From RGIG2134 sp964461115 (GTDB taxonomy: Bacteria; Cyanobacteriota; Vampirovibrionia; Gastranaerophilales; Gastranaerophilaceae): DNA of 64,000 nt. Positions 1 to 7,885 of the stretch are shown piece by piece. Each line of letters begins with the position of its first letter. Position 1 is the stretch's first letter. Made by a program: the position numbers and the translations under genes. The DNA is taken from the NCBI GenBank assembly GCA_964461115.1, contig CAYWSX010000005.1:62001-126000 (forward strand), written 5' to 3'. The notes beneath the pieces are model-generated. The model had not been told where the DNA came from and made no database searches. It saw nothing but the letters and a program-made list of their open reading frames with translations.

Positions 1-112
1 CTTCAACCTCTATAGTTAATACACCTGTATGTCCGTGTAAGTATTGCGCCTCGCCTTTAAAGCCATAAAATCTATGGGCATACTGAAGATCTAATGTTGT
101 GATACTTTTCAT
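1..112 (-). CDS. QueD/6-pyruvoyl-tetrahydropterin synthase-like protein (N-terminal fragment)
   Basis: Only the first 37 residues lie in the window; the rest runs off the left edge. The fragment has the COG0720 N-terminal pattern: a beta-strand, an early His (AHRF, about residue 13) and the zinc motif HGH (about residues 26-28). Family members make 6-carboxy-tetrahydropterin for queuosine or act on related pterins. The catalytic Cys that QueD carries four residues before the first HGH His is Ala here, so a non-QueD subgroup is possible. The ATG follows a GGAAAAATT ribosome site and lies 24 bases after the Fur-family gene stop, so the two are probably cotranscribed. Confidence 0.7.
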   Translation of the reverse strand, partial: MKSITTLDLQYAHRFYGFKGEAQYLHGHTGVLTIEVE

Positions 113-136
113 AATTTTTCCTTTCATTTTTTAAAT

Positions 137-517
137 TTATTTGCATCTTGGGCATATGCCCTTGAACATAATATCGTGTCCGCTGAATTCAAATCCATGC
201 TGATTTTTGATTGTTTTTTCTAAATTTTTTATGTATTCCATGTCTACATCAAAGATTTTTCCGCATTTGGTACATCTTGTATGATAATGGTCAAAACATT
301 GATGATCAAAACGGTCAGCACCTTCAGAAACTTCTATCTTTCTGATTTCCTTGTTTTTAGCCAGTTCGTTTAGATTTCTATAAACAGTGGCTCTGCTGAT
401 ATTTGGATAGGTTGTCTTAATTGCCTCATAAACCTCATCCGCACTGGCATGGCATTGAAGGTTATGAACAGTTTTAAGAACTAAAGATTTTTGAAATGTA
501 TTTCGCTTTACTTTCAT
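137..517 (-). CDS. Fur/PerR-family metal-dependent repressor
   Basis: A 126-residue Fur superfamily regulator. The N-terminal winged helix carries the family recognition region (SRATVYRNL, about residues 41-49). The C-terminal dimerisation domain holds a His-rich metal site (DHQCFDHYHTRC) and two CxxC pairs, CTKC and CPRC, expected to bind structural zinc. Whether it senses iron, zinc or peroxide cannot be settled from sequence; the compact length and DHxC/HYH segment resemble PerR/Fur types. I start at ATG 517; a GTG four codons upstream (529) is the alternative, and neither has a clear ribosome site. It precedes the QueD-like gene on the same strand. The AT-rich upstream gap contains ATTAAT repeats that could be its own operator. 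Confidence 0.88.
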   Translation of the reverse strand: MKVKRNTFQKSLVLKTVHNLQCHASADEVYEAIKTTYPNISRATVYRNLNELAKNKEIRKIEVSEGADRFDHQCFDHYHTRCTKCGKIFDVDMEYIKNLEKTIKNQHGFEFSGHDIMFKGICPRCK

Positions 518-539
518 ATTAAAAAACACTTTATTGATA

Positions 540-555
540 ATTAATACTTATTAAT
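540..555. promoter_or_regulatory. Candidate operator upstream of the Fur-family gene
   Basis: ATTAAT at 540-545 and again at 550-555 form a self-complementary pair with 4 bases between, in an AT-rich gap between divergent genes. Fur-family repressors often bind AT-rich imperfect palindromes near their own start, so autoregulation is plausible. In such AT-rich DNA the repeat could also be chance. Confidence 0.25.
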
Positions 556-695
556 ATTATGTACTAATATCTAATTTTGTCAATACTAATAATTCAAATA
601 TGAATAATATCTTAATAATTATTTAAATATCTTAAAAACTATAAGAGCTAAGTCTTCAATGTAGTACGTCTGTTTGGCCAAATAATGCTGCTGGA

Positions 696-2219
696 TTGTT
701 TTATAAATTCAAAAAAAATGATATAATAGAGACTATTCGAAGGGAGACCAGAAATATCAACTCTGCCATTCTAATTACTGCTGTATTACTTTTAACGGCT
801 GTTTTGCTCAGCAAAGCAGGCGGCAAATTTGGCATACCTTCTCTTTTGGTTTTTATCGTGATAGGCATTTTGTCAGGCACTGACGGGTTTGGCGGGATAT
901 ATTTCGATAATTTTTACTTGGCGCAGTTTATCGGAATAATTGCGTTAATTTTTATCCTTTTTATGGGTGGATTGAGCGTAAAACCGAAAGAAATTATTCC
1001 TATTTTTAGTAAGGGGCTGTCTCTTGCAACGGTCGGGGTTTTTGTGACAGCGTTGACGGTTGGATTTGTAAGCAATTATTTTTTAAAACTTTCGCTGTGG
1101 GAATGTTTGCTTTTGGGTGCAATTGTATCTTCAACCGACGCAGCAGCAGTTTTTAGCGTACTCAGGGCAAAAAATATTAGCTTAAAACATAGGCTTAGGC
1201 CGCTTTTAGAGTTTGAAAGCGGAAGCAATGACCCGATGGCGGTGTTTTTAACAGTCGGGATAATTTCCTTGATTACCGGTGCTTTGAAATCTCCCTGGCT
1301 TCTTGTCGGTATGTTCTTTCAACAAATGATTGTCGGTATAATTTTAGGTTTTATTATTGCAAAAATATCAGTTTGGTTAATAAATAAAATAAAACTCGAG
1401 TATGACGGGTTGTATATTGTAATAACTATTTCTGCGGTACTTTTTTGCTACTCTTTAGCTTCTTTTCTTGGCGGAAACGGATTTATGTGTGTATATGTCT
1501 GTGGACTTGTCATGTCTGCTTCCAATTTTGTGCATAAAAATACTCTTCAAAAATTCCATGACGGAATAGCGTGGATAATGCAGATTGGCATGTTTTTAAT
1601 TCTGGGCTTGTTGGTTTTCGTCAAAGAAGTTTTGGTTGTTGCGGTGCCTGCACTGATAGTGTCGTTGATTTTGATTTTTATCGCCCGACCATTGTCGGTT
1701 TTTATTGCTCTTTTGCCGTTTAAAATGCGTTTAAATGATAAATTGATGATTGCTTGGGTCGGATTAAGGGGCGCAGCTCCTATTGTACTTGCAACTTTTC
1801 CGCTGATGAGCGGAATTGAGCATTCTCACGATATTTTTAATGTTGTGTTCTTTGTTGTCGTAATTTCTGTGCTTTTACAAAGTACGACGATTCCTGCAAT
1901 AGCACGTCTGCTTAAAGTTTCTTCGCCTATCGGTCGAAAACACCATTCTCTATTGGAATATGAGCCTGCAGGGACTAACAACAAAATGATTGAGTTTACG
2001 GTGCCTGCGGATTCCAAGACAATCGGAAAAACTATTGTAGAGCTTGAGCTCCCTGAGCAGTGTATTATAGCAATGATTTTTCGCAGTAATGATTATATTA
2101 TTCCTTCGGGTTCAACTGTTATTGAGGCTGAAGATGTGCTCTTTGTGCTGATGGACAACAAATATGAAAATGAAGTCAGAAAGAAAATATGCACAGGCAA
2201 GGATTGCCCGACTAACTAA
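696..2219 (+). CDS. K+/H+ antiporter, NhaP2/CvrA type with C-terminal RCK_C domain
   Basis: A 507-residue CPA-type cation/proton antiporter. After a short N-terminal stretch there are about 12 hydrophobic segments, including family-typical SLLVFIVIGILSGTDG and the ion-path motif SSTDAAAVFS followed by ESGSNDPMAVFL. The last about 80 residues (from about 430) look like an RCK_C/TrkA_C regulatory domain, as in potassium/proton antiporters of the NhaP2 group. It would exchange cytoplasmic K+ (or Na+) for protons. The start is uncertain: no in-frame ATG exists upstream, TTG 696 has no good ribosome site, and an AAGGGAG sequence near 740 could serve a later non-ATG start just before NINSAIL, where family members often begin. 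Confidence 0.9.
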   Translation: MFYKFKKNDIIETIRRETRNINSAILITAVLLLTAVLLSKAGGKFGIPSLLVFIVIGILSGTDGFGGIYFDNFYLAQFIGIIALIFILFMGGLSVKPKEIIPIFSKGLSLATVGVFVTALTVGFVSNYFLKLSLWECLLLGAIVSSTDAAAVFSVLRAKNISLKHRLRPLLEFESGSNDPMAVFLTVGIISLITGALKSPWLLVGMFFQQMIVGIILGFIIAKISVWLINKIKLEYDGLYIVITISAVLFCYSLASFLGGNGFMCVYVCGLVMSASNFVHKNTLQKFHDGIAWIMQIGMFLILGLLVFVKEVLVVAVPALIVSLILIFIARPLSVFIALLPFKMRLNDKLMIAWVGLRGAAPIVLATFPLMSGIEHSHDIFNVVFFVVVISVLLQSTTIPAIARLLKVSSPIGRKHHSLLEYEPAGTNNKMIEFTVPADSKTIGKTIVELELPEQCIIAMIFRSNDYIIPSGSTVIEAEDVLFVLMDNKYENEVRKKICTGKDCPTN

Positions 2220-2278
2220 TTGTTTTCGATATTCAAAGTGGTAAAATTGCCTTGTTACATAAAAGTTAGGAGTTTTTT

Positions 2279-2929
2279 ATGAAGACAAATCTAAGAAAAT
2301 ATCTTGTGGAGTTTATCGGAACATTTTTTCTTGTATTTACAGTTGGTGCGTGTCTTATTATGGGCACTGCAAGTGTTCTTCCGCCTTTTGCAATCGGCGC
2401 GGTGCTAATGGTGATGGTTTATGCCGGCGGGTATATTTCAGGCGGGCATTATAATCCTGCCGTGTCTTTAGCAGCTTGTTTGCGCGGCGCATTGCCGGGG
2501 AAACATCTTGTACCTTATTGGGCAGCACAGCTGATAGGAGGTATTTGCGCGTCCTATCTGGTTTTGTACCTTGCAAAAGATATGATTATGAGTTCTGCAA
2601 TAGGTTTTGGTACCGTACATATTTTGATTGCTGAATTTTTATTCACATTTGCGCTTTGCTACGTTGTTTTGCAAACAGCAACGACACATTCGACTGAAGG
2701 CAACTCTTATTATGGGCTTGCAATAGGTTCGACTGTAATGGCGGGTGCTTTTGCGGTTGGCGGAATTGCACCTGCTGCCTTCAACCCTGCTGTAGGCTTA
2801 GGTTTAGGTCTTATGGGGCTGGTGATTTGGAAATCAATAATTTACACGGTTATTGCTAACTTATTAGGCGGAATTGCTGCTGCAATTGCGTTTAATATGA
2901 CTTGCCCTTGTCGGGAACCAAAAAAATAA
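2279..2929 (+). CDS. Aquaporin/MIP family channel with altered selectivity filter
   Basis: A 216-residue, six-helix MIP channel with both half-helix motifs: GGHYNPAVS (NPA at 59-61) and AAFNPAVGLG (NPA at 169-171). Family members pass water or small neutral solutes such as glycerol. The residue after the second NPA, almost always Arg in water channels and glycerol facilitators, is Val172. The helix-5 position that faces it (about residue 157) is small (Ala/Gly). The pore should therefore be wider and less polar than in AqpZ, so the substrate is uncertain. The start has a TTAGGAG ribosome site. It follows the antiporter by about 60 bases and may share its transcript, suggesting an osmotic or volume role. 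Confidence 0.88.
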   Translation: MKTNLRKYLVEFIGTFFLVFTVGACLIMGTASVLPPFAIGAVLMVMVYAGGYISGGHYNPAVSLAACLRGALPGKHLVPYWAAQLIGGICASYLVLYLAKDMIMSSAIGFGTVHILIAEFLFTFALCYVVLQTATTHSTEGNSYYGLAIGSTVMAGAFAVGGIAPAAFNPAVGLGLGLMGLVIWKSIIYTVIANLLGGIAAAIAFNMTCPCREPKK

Positions 2930-2959
2930 CAAATTCGGATACTGGGGAGAAAATAAATC

Positions 2960-2991
2960 GGGCACGTTTAATTTTCAAGCGTGCTCTTTTT
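2960..2991 (+). terminator. Intrinsic terminator after the aquaporin gene
   Basis: A 10-bp stem (2960-2969 with 2977-2986, two G-T pairs) and a 7-base loop are followed by TTTTTATT. It ends the antiporter/aquaporin unit and overlaps the 3' end of the convergent gene. Confidence 0.75.
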
Positions 2992-4863
2992 ATTCTTTAC
3001 CCCCTTTTCGTAATATGCCCAGACGCCGCCCAGAACTAAAGCACCTAATCCCAGCAACCAGCCGACTTTACCCTTTTTACTTTGTTCTATGGTATCGCTT
3101 GCTGATTTTGTTTTTTCATATAATATGTCGCGGAATTTAAGCATTTGAGCGTACAATTCAGGGTGCTTTTTATCGTATCCGCGGGTTTTGAATGCTTTTG
3201 CTCTCGCGTCCATGATATTTATGCCGTAGCCGCTTTCAACCGCATCAAAATATGCTTTTTCAAACTTATGAGGAACCTTGTCTCTATAATTTGAAGCGGT
3301 GTTTTTGGATTGGGCGTCAAAGCGCTCCTCTTTTCCAAATACATCCGTATAATGGTATTGGTGGTTAGTTGCGGTCATGACTTCTGCCCATTTAGCTTTT
3401 ACAAATTCGACAGGATTTTCAAGAATATGAATAGGGATTTCAAGAAGTTTGCTTAAAGGCTCAAGCTGTGAGGTTTTGTGAATGCGTCCATCCAGGTCGG
3501 GTACTCCTTTTGCAATTTGTACCAGCGGTTGAGGATCATGGTTGCCGGCTCCGAGAATAAAATCGGCAATTTGCCCGCTTAATTCGAGATAATGCTTGTT
3601 TGAACCCCAAGAATTGCTCATATAGGTTGTGCCGAGAGCTTTAGTTCGTCCTCTCAGTTCGGGAATCCATCTTCCGTTGCAATTGGTTTGAAATTCTTCG
3701 GGAGCGGCATCAAATTCATGAATTAAATTTCTTAAATCAAAATCTGCACCCTTTGTCTCTTGGACGGTTCGTTCAATCATTTCGATAAGTTTTGTTCCCA
3801 AGTTTTTCTGAGTGCCGTCAACGCGGGGCTTTAAATATGCCCATGAAACGTCAAATCTTATAGAATCGCCTCTTTGGGCATTTAGACGAGTTTTTCGTTT
3901 AATATATTTTGCGGCTTCGCTTTGCTCGTCTGTAATAGTGTCAAAATCGTATGCAGGCAGCCCCCATCCCAGAGAATGCCCGGTATCAAACGCTCTTTTG
4001 TTTGCCCAAACTTCATCAGGGGTATTTCCTATCTGCTGGTCAACAATAAACTTCATTCCGAGTTTATTCAACACGTTTTTCCCGCGAGTATAATGCTTGT
4101 CTGCTAAGTACTGCACAAAGCTATAAAAATCTGCTTTTTGCGCATATTTTTCTTTTAAATATCGAAGGCGTTCAGGAGTGGGATTGCCATCCATTAAATT
4201 TTTATCGATTTCACTCCAAGTTTTCCAATTATCATGGCCGTATTCTTCCTCTAATAACTTAAAAACGGTTTTGGACTCAAGCCAGCCTGAGTTTTGCTTA
4301 AAAACTTCAAACTCAGATTTCATCTGTTCAGACCCGTTACTCAAAAATCTCTTGTAGGCTTTATAAAGCAGTTTTTGGACAGGGCTGTCTTTTTCTAAGA
4401 CATTTTCAAAATTTACGTACGAATCACGGTTTTTGAGGTTGTTAGCGTTTACGGCTTCTTCGAGTTCTTTGGCGGTAATTAATGCCCCGCCTTCTGAACT
4501 TTGCAGTGTTCTTAAATCTATTGCGGACGGACTCATTGCAAAAGCGGACGCGTTATAATTGCAGTAAAAATTGCCCCGCGGACGGATTTCACCCGCAGGC
4601 AAATCTTCTATTGCGTTAATATCTAAATAAGTTTTCATAAATTTTGCAAATTTTTGTGATTCTTCGGAAGCAAAATTGCCAACTCCCGTGTTGTTTTCGG
4701 GGTTTTGAGGCAGGCAGTGCGAGGATATAATTAAAATGTCTTTGTCGTATCTCATAATTCTGCGCGATTCGTTTTTAACTCTTTCAAACTCTATGAGTTC
4801 TTTGTCCGTCAAAGCTCTTTTGAAGGACGCCGCATTATTATTTTTTGTAGGCGATACTTTCAC
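2968..4863 (-). CDS. GH77 (4-alpha-glucanotransferase)-like protein with C-terminal membrane anchor
   Basis: A 631-residue divergent relative of amylomaltase MalQ. Landmarks in order: a GxGNF segment near the N-terminus, the substrate-shelf motif SAFAMSPSAIDL matching SAFAGNPLLIDL, DEVWANKRAFD followed by GWGLPAYDFD, the nucleophile strand IRFDVSWAY (RxD as in GH77), an E-containing NLIHEFDA segment and GAGNHDP matching the third carboxylate in GTHDND. All three catalytic acids appear kept, so activity on alpha-1,4-glucans is possible but unproven. The C-terminus adds a single hydrophobic helix (WLLGLGALVLGGVWAYY) and a Lys-rich tail, which MalQ lacks. The N-terminus carries NAASFKRA. I start at GTG 4863 with GAGG five bases upstream rather than ATG 4884, which has no ribosome site. 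Confidence 0.72.
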   Translation of the reverse strand: MKVSPTKNNNAASFKRALTDKELIEFERVKNESRRIMRYDKDILIISSHCLPQNPENNTGVGNFASEESQKFAKFMKTYLDINAIEDLPAGEIRPRGNFYCNYNASAFAMSPSAIDLRTLQSSEGGALITAKELEEAVNANNLKNRDSYVNFENVLEKDSPVQKLLYKAYKRFLSNGSEQMKSEFEVFKQNSGWLESKTVFKLLEEEYGHDNWKTWSEIDKNLMDGNPTPERLRYLKEKYAQKADFYSFVQYLADKHYTRGKNVLNKLGMKFIVDQQIGNTPDEVWANKRAFDTGHSLGWGLPAYDFDTITDEQSEAAKYIKRKTRLNAQRGDSIRFDVSWAYLKPRVDGTQKNLGTKLIEMIERTVQETKGADFDLRNLIHEFDAAPEEFQTNCNGRWIPELRGRTKALGTTYMSNSWGSNKHYLELSGQIADFILGAGNHDPQPLVQIAKGVPDLDGRIHKTSQLEPLSKLLEIPIHILENPVEFVKAKWAEVMTATNHQYHYTDVFGKEERFDAQSKNTASNYRDKVPHKFEKAYFDAVESGYGINIMDARAKAFKTRGYDKKHPELYAQMLKFRDILYEKTKSASDTIEQSKKGKVGWLLGLGALVLGGVWAYYEKGVKNKKSTLEN

Positions 4864-4926
4864 ACAAACCTCGATTATGCACATAAAATAAGCAGAATAT
4901 ACGTTATATATTTATGGGATAAAAAA

Positions 4927-4957
4927 AGAACGGGGTCAATCGTCCCGTTCTCTTTTT
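4927..4957. terminator. Bidirectional intrinsic terminator after rplI
   Basis: AGAACGGG (4927-4934) and CCCGTTCT (4944-4951) pair around a 9-base loop. The stem is flanked by A7 on the left and a T-run on the right, so it can work in both directions; rplI on the minus strand ends just before it. Confidence 0.85.
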
Positions 4958-4975
4958 GTTACTTATTTTAACCGA

Positions 4976-5476
4976 TTACTCAGCAGCTTCTTCTGAAACT
5001 TCTTCTTCGATTTCTTCTTTTAGAACTTCTGAAGCAGAAACGCCGATAGAAAGTTCAGTTTTAACTTTAGAAGTTAATTTGATTGTTAATGTATAATCGC
5101 CGACTTTGTTGATAGGTTTGTCTAAAGTCAATGTTTTTCTGTCGATTTCCATACCCAATTTCGCTGTCAATTCTTCAGCCAATTTTTTAGTTGTAATTGT
5201 ACCGAATAATTTTCCGCTTTCACCTGCGCGAGCCGCGAGTTCTAATTTACCTACAGCTTGGATTTTTTCAGTCAAAGCAACAGCTTCTTGGTGCATTTTT
5301 TCTTGTTTTGCTTTGATTCTTTCAATATTTTTTTCTCTGTTAGCCAAAGCACCTTTTGTAGCTGCTTCCGCAAGATTTTGAGGAATCAAAAGATTTCTTG
5401 CGTAGCCGTCTTTTACGTTTACAACGTCGCCTGCTTCACCGAGATTTTGAACATCTTTTCTAAGTATAACTTGCAT
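4976..5476 (-). CDS. rplI: 50S ribosomal protein L9
   Basis: A 166-residue bL9. The N-terminal domain is canonical (MQVILRKDVQNLGEAGDVV, then GYARNLLIP), followed by the long connecting helix rich in Lys/Glu and the C-terminal rRNA-binding domain with the GKLFGTIT motif. A short acidic tail (EEIEEEVSEEAAE) extends past the usual end of about 150 residues. It binds the L1-stalk base of the 50S subunit and helps limit frameshifting. The start is preceded by TTAAGGAG. It is a single-gene unit here with its own terminator; rpsF and rpsR, its common neighbours, are absent. Confidence 0.97.
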   Translation of the reverse strand: MQVILRKDVQNLGEAGDVVNVKDGYARNLLIPQNLAEAATKGALANREKNIERIKAKQEKMHQEAVALTEKIQAVGKLELAARAGESGKLFGTITTKKLAEELTAKLGMEIDRKTLTLDKPINKVGDYTLTIKLTSKVKTELSIGVSASEVLKEEIEEEVSEEAAE

Positions 5477-5591
5477 TTTTATCTCCTTAAATATTATGAT
5501 TTTGCATTGTATACACTATGAAATCACAAACTTACGGCGCATGCAAGAAAGAGTTATTGAATATTAAGAAAATTAAGGGTATCATAAGAAA

Positions 5592-6863
5592 ATGAAAAAG
5601 AAGAATGTATCAATTTTTTCCGAAGTATCTGCTGTTTTCAGTGTGTATTTTGCAATAGTTTATGTATTGATTATTGTGCCAAAAATCCTTTCAAATGCAG
5701 GTATGCCATATAATGCAGCGTTTCTTGCGGTTTGTTTGGCAAGTGCATTTGGATGTTTTATGTGCGCAATTTTTGCAAAAAAACCTTTTGTTTTTGCCCC
5801 CTATATCGGGGAAAATTCATTTTTGGCTTTTTCTGCGGTACTTATTATGGGGTATTCCTATCGGGAGGCATTAGGATGTGCATTTTGGGCTGCGGTTGCG
5901 ATTCTTGTTGTTGCGCTCAGTGATGTGAAAAAATATTTGCTTGATAATATACCGCCTTCCATAAAATCGGCTCTTCCTGTTGCGATAGGTCTATTTTTAT
6001 CTGTTCTCGGGCTGATTGAGATGGGTGTTGTTGAGATTTCTCACAAAAGTTTTATGCTTAAACTTGGAAATCTTTCTTCAATAGAGGTTTTGATGAGTTT
6101 GTTATGTCTTTTGATAATTTTGCTGTTAAAAGCCTTAAATATTCGCTTGAATGTGCTTTTTGGTATAGGCATAACACTTGTTGTTGCTGCGTTCATGGGG
6201 TTGGTTCAAGTTCCTGTTTTTACAATGCCTGAATTCAGTAATATTTTCTTCAATCTGGATATGAAAGGCACATTAAATTTTAGTCACCTCACTCTTATAA
6301 TAACGTTTTTCGTCTTTTTGCTGAATGATATGACAGCTACATCTATTGCGGTGTCTGCTGTTTCAAAATCCGGATCAAAAGACGGCGAGGACTATAAAGG
6401 AACCATGCTTGCGACTGCTATTTCTTCATGCGCTGCGCCGATTTTCGGATGTGTATCTTCAGGTGTCTATCCTGAAAGTGTTCTTGCTGTTGAGTGTAAC
6501 GCTAAGACTCGTTTTGTGCCTGCGGCATTAGGCGTTTTATTTTTAGCTTCAATCTTTTTAATTCCGTTTTTGAGTGTCATTCCCAGCTATATTTGCGCAG
6601 CAGTGCTTGTTTATATAGGTATTCTCCTGACAAGCGAAATCGAGCATAAAGGTTTTAGTGCTAATGAATTTACGGATTTCGTACCTGCCTTCTTGATGGT
6701 AGTTTTAACCTGCTTTACGTTAAATCTTGCGGTTGGTATTTGTTCTGCATTCATTGCTTTTGTGCTTTTGAAACTTTGCAGCGGAAGATTTATGGAAATT
6801 AATGTCACGAGTGTCCTTTTTGCGATTTTATCTGTTGCATTTTTCGCGTTTTACCCGTATTAG
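5592..6863 (+). CDS. NCS2/AzgA-type purine permease
   Basis: A 423-residue membrane protein with about 12-14 hydrophobic segments. The N-terminal region has the AzgA-like pattern (VYVLIIVPKILSNAGMPYNAAF), then a divergent substrate-site segment APYIGENSFLAF where characterised AzgA proteins have APGMGxNAFF, and IPPSIKSALPVAIGLFL, matching the conserved IPxxxKxAxxxGIG helix. Family members take up adenine, guanine or hypoxanthine with protons. The changed site (YIGE instead of GMGL) makes the exact base uncertain. It is a single gene, divergent from rplI and convergent with the double-CheW gene. Confidence 0.82.
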   Translation: MKKKNVSIFSEVSAVFSVYFAIVYVLIIVPKILSNAGMPYNAAFLAVCLASAFGCFMCAIFAKKPFVFAPYIGENSFLAFSAVLIMGYSYREALGCAFWAAVAILVVALSDVKKYLLDNIPPSIKSALPVAIGLFLSVLGLIEMGVVEISHKSFMLKLGNLSSIEVLMSLLCLLIILLLKALNIRLNVLFGIGITLVVAAFMGLVQVPVFTMPEFSNIFFNLDMKGTLNFSHLTLIITFFVFLLNDMTATSIAVSAVSKSGSKDGEDYKGTMLATAISSCAAPIFGCVSSGVYPESVLAVECNAKTRFVPAALGVLFLASIFLIPFLSVIPSYICAAVLVYIGILLTSEIEHKGFSANEFTDFVPAFLMVVLTCFTLNLAVGICSAFIAFVLLKLCSGRFMEINVTSVLFAILSVAFFAFYPY

Positions 6864-7885
6864 TCTCTTATGTATAAACGTTCATCTGCAAAGAGTTTAT
6901 CGAGACTTATCACACTTACTATGTTATTTTCAAAATGAAGCTCGCTGACAACGTATTTAGACTCAAATTTGTCGTTAAATTTGCTTATTATTTCGTTTTG
7001 AGAAACAGTTGTGATATCAAAAATGTTGTCGACAAGGATGGCGATTTTAAAATCTTTGACTTCTAACACAATCAGCATGCTATTTTCGGGTATTGTGGCA
7101 TCTTGGTTATTTAAAAACTTCTTGAAATTGAGCACGGAAATGAAATCTCCGCGCAGATTGAAAATACCTTCAATATAGTCATAAGCTGTTGGCAGTTTGA
7201 TTGATGAAATATTTTTGTATTTAACAATTTCTTTAACACTTTTTATGCTTAATGCATAAAGGTTTTCATTCAATGAAAAAATAACAAATTGTTCTTGGTC
7301 GAAATAAATTTGCTCGATATTTGCTTGGAATTTTTGTATCAAATCAGTTTGTCTTTTGAGCATAATCGCTTTTGTTTCTTTGTCCTGCGGAAACAATGCT
7401 GTTACATCAAATTCGCTTTGTTCAAACTGTGTTTTTTGTATTACATTTTGAACAGAATTCAGATTAATTACTGAAATGAATGTATCGTGAAGTCTGTATA
7501 AAAATTTTATCAGATTATCTTCGCTGTGATACGGTAAAGGTTGAATGTTCTCTGTTTTAAGAGGTGTAACATCAAGAACTTTATCTGCCAAAAAGCCGAA
7601 AATCGCTTCTTCCGTTTTCACAATAATGACTTGGGAATCAGCGCTATATGTGCGTATCGGAAATGATAAAACGCTTCTTAAATCGTTTATATTAACGGAG
7701 ATATTGTTGTATGTCATAACTCCAAGTATGTGCTTAGGCATTTTTTGAGGCACATCAAGCGCCGGAACTTTAATAATTTCCAAGACGTTTTCAATATTAA
7801 CAGCATATTGTTTATCGTCCAAAGAAAAGATTAAAAAATGAGAATTATGCGCATTATTGTCTGTTGAGATTAAATTACTCATCAT
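6860..7885 (-). CDS. Double CheW-domain chemotaxis coupling protein
   Basis: A 341-residue protein made of two CheW-like domains (about residues 12-140 and 200-335) joined by a helical linker. Each has the CheW opening, FLIFSLDDKQYAVNIENVLEII and FVIFSLNENLYALSIKSVKEIV, and the later GVMTYN / GIFNLRG strand. CheW couples chemoreceptors to the CheA kinase; two-domain forms can bridge arrays. I start at the tandem ATGATG at 7885, which overlaps the stop of the upstream REC-GGDEF gene and implies translational coupling. An upstream start at 7942 would lie deep in that gene. Its likely partners are the MCP and CheA hybrid transcribed divergently. Confidence 0.88.
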   Translation of the reverse strand: MMSNLISTDNNAHNSHFLIFSLDDKQYAVNIENVLEIIKVPALDVPQKMPKHILGVMTYNNISVNINDLRSVLSFPIRTYSADSQVIIVKTEEAIFGFLADKVLDVTPLKTENIQPLPYHSEDNLIKFLYRLHDTFISVINLNSVQNVIQKTQFEQSEFDVTALFPQDKETKAIMLKRQTDLIQKFQANIEQIYFDQEQFVIFSLNENLYALSIKSVKEIVKYKNISSIKLPTAYDYIEGIFNLRGDFISVLNFKKFLNNQDATIPENSMLIVLEVKDFKIAILVDNIFDITTVSQNEIISKFNDKFESKYVVSELHFENNIVSVISLDKLFADERLYIRD

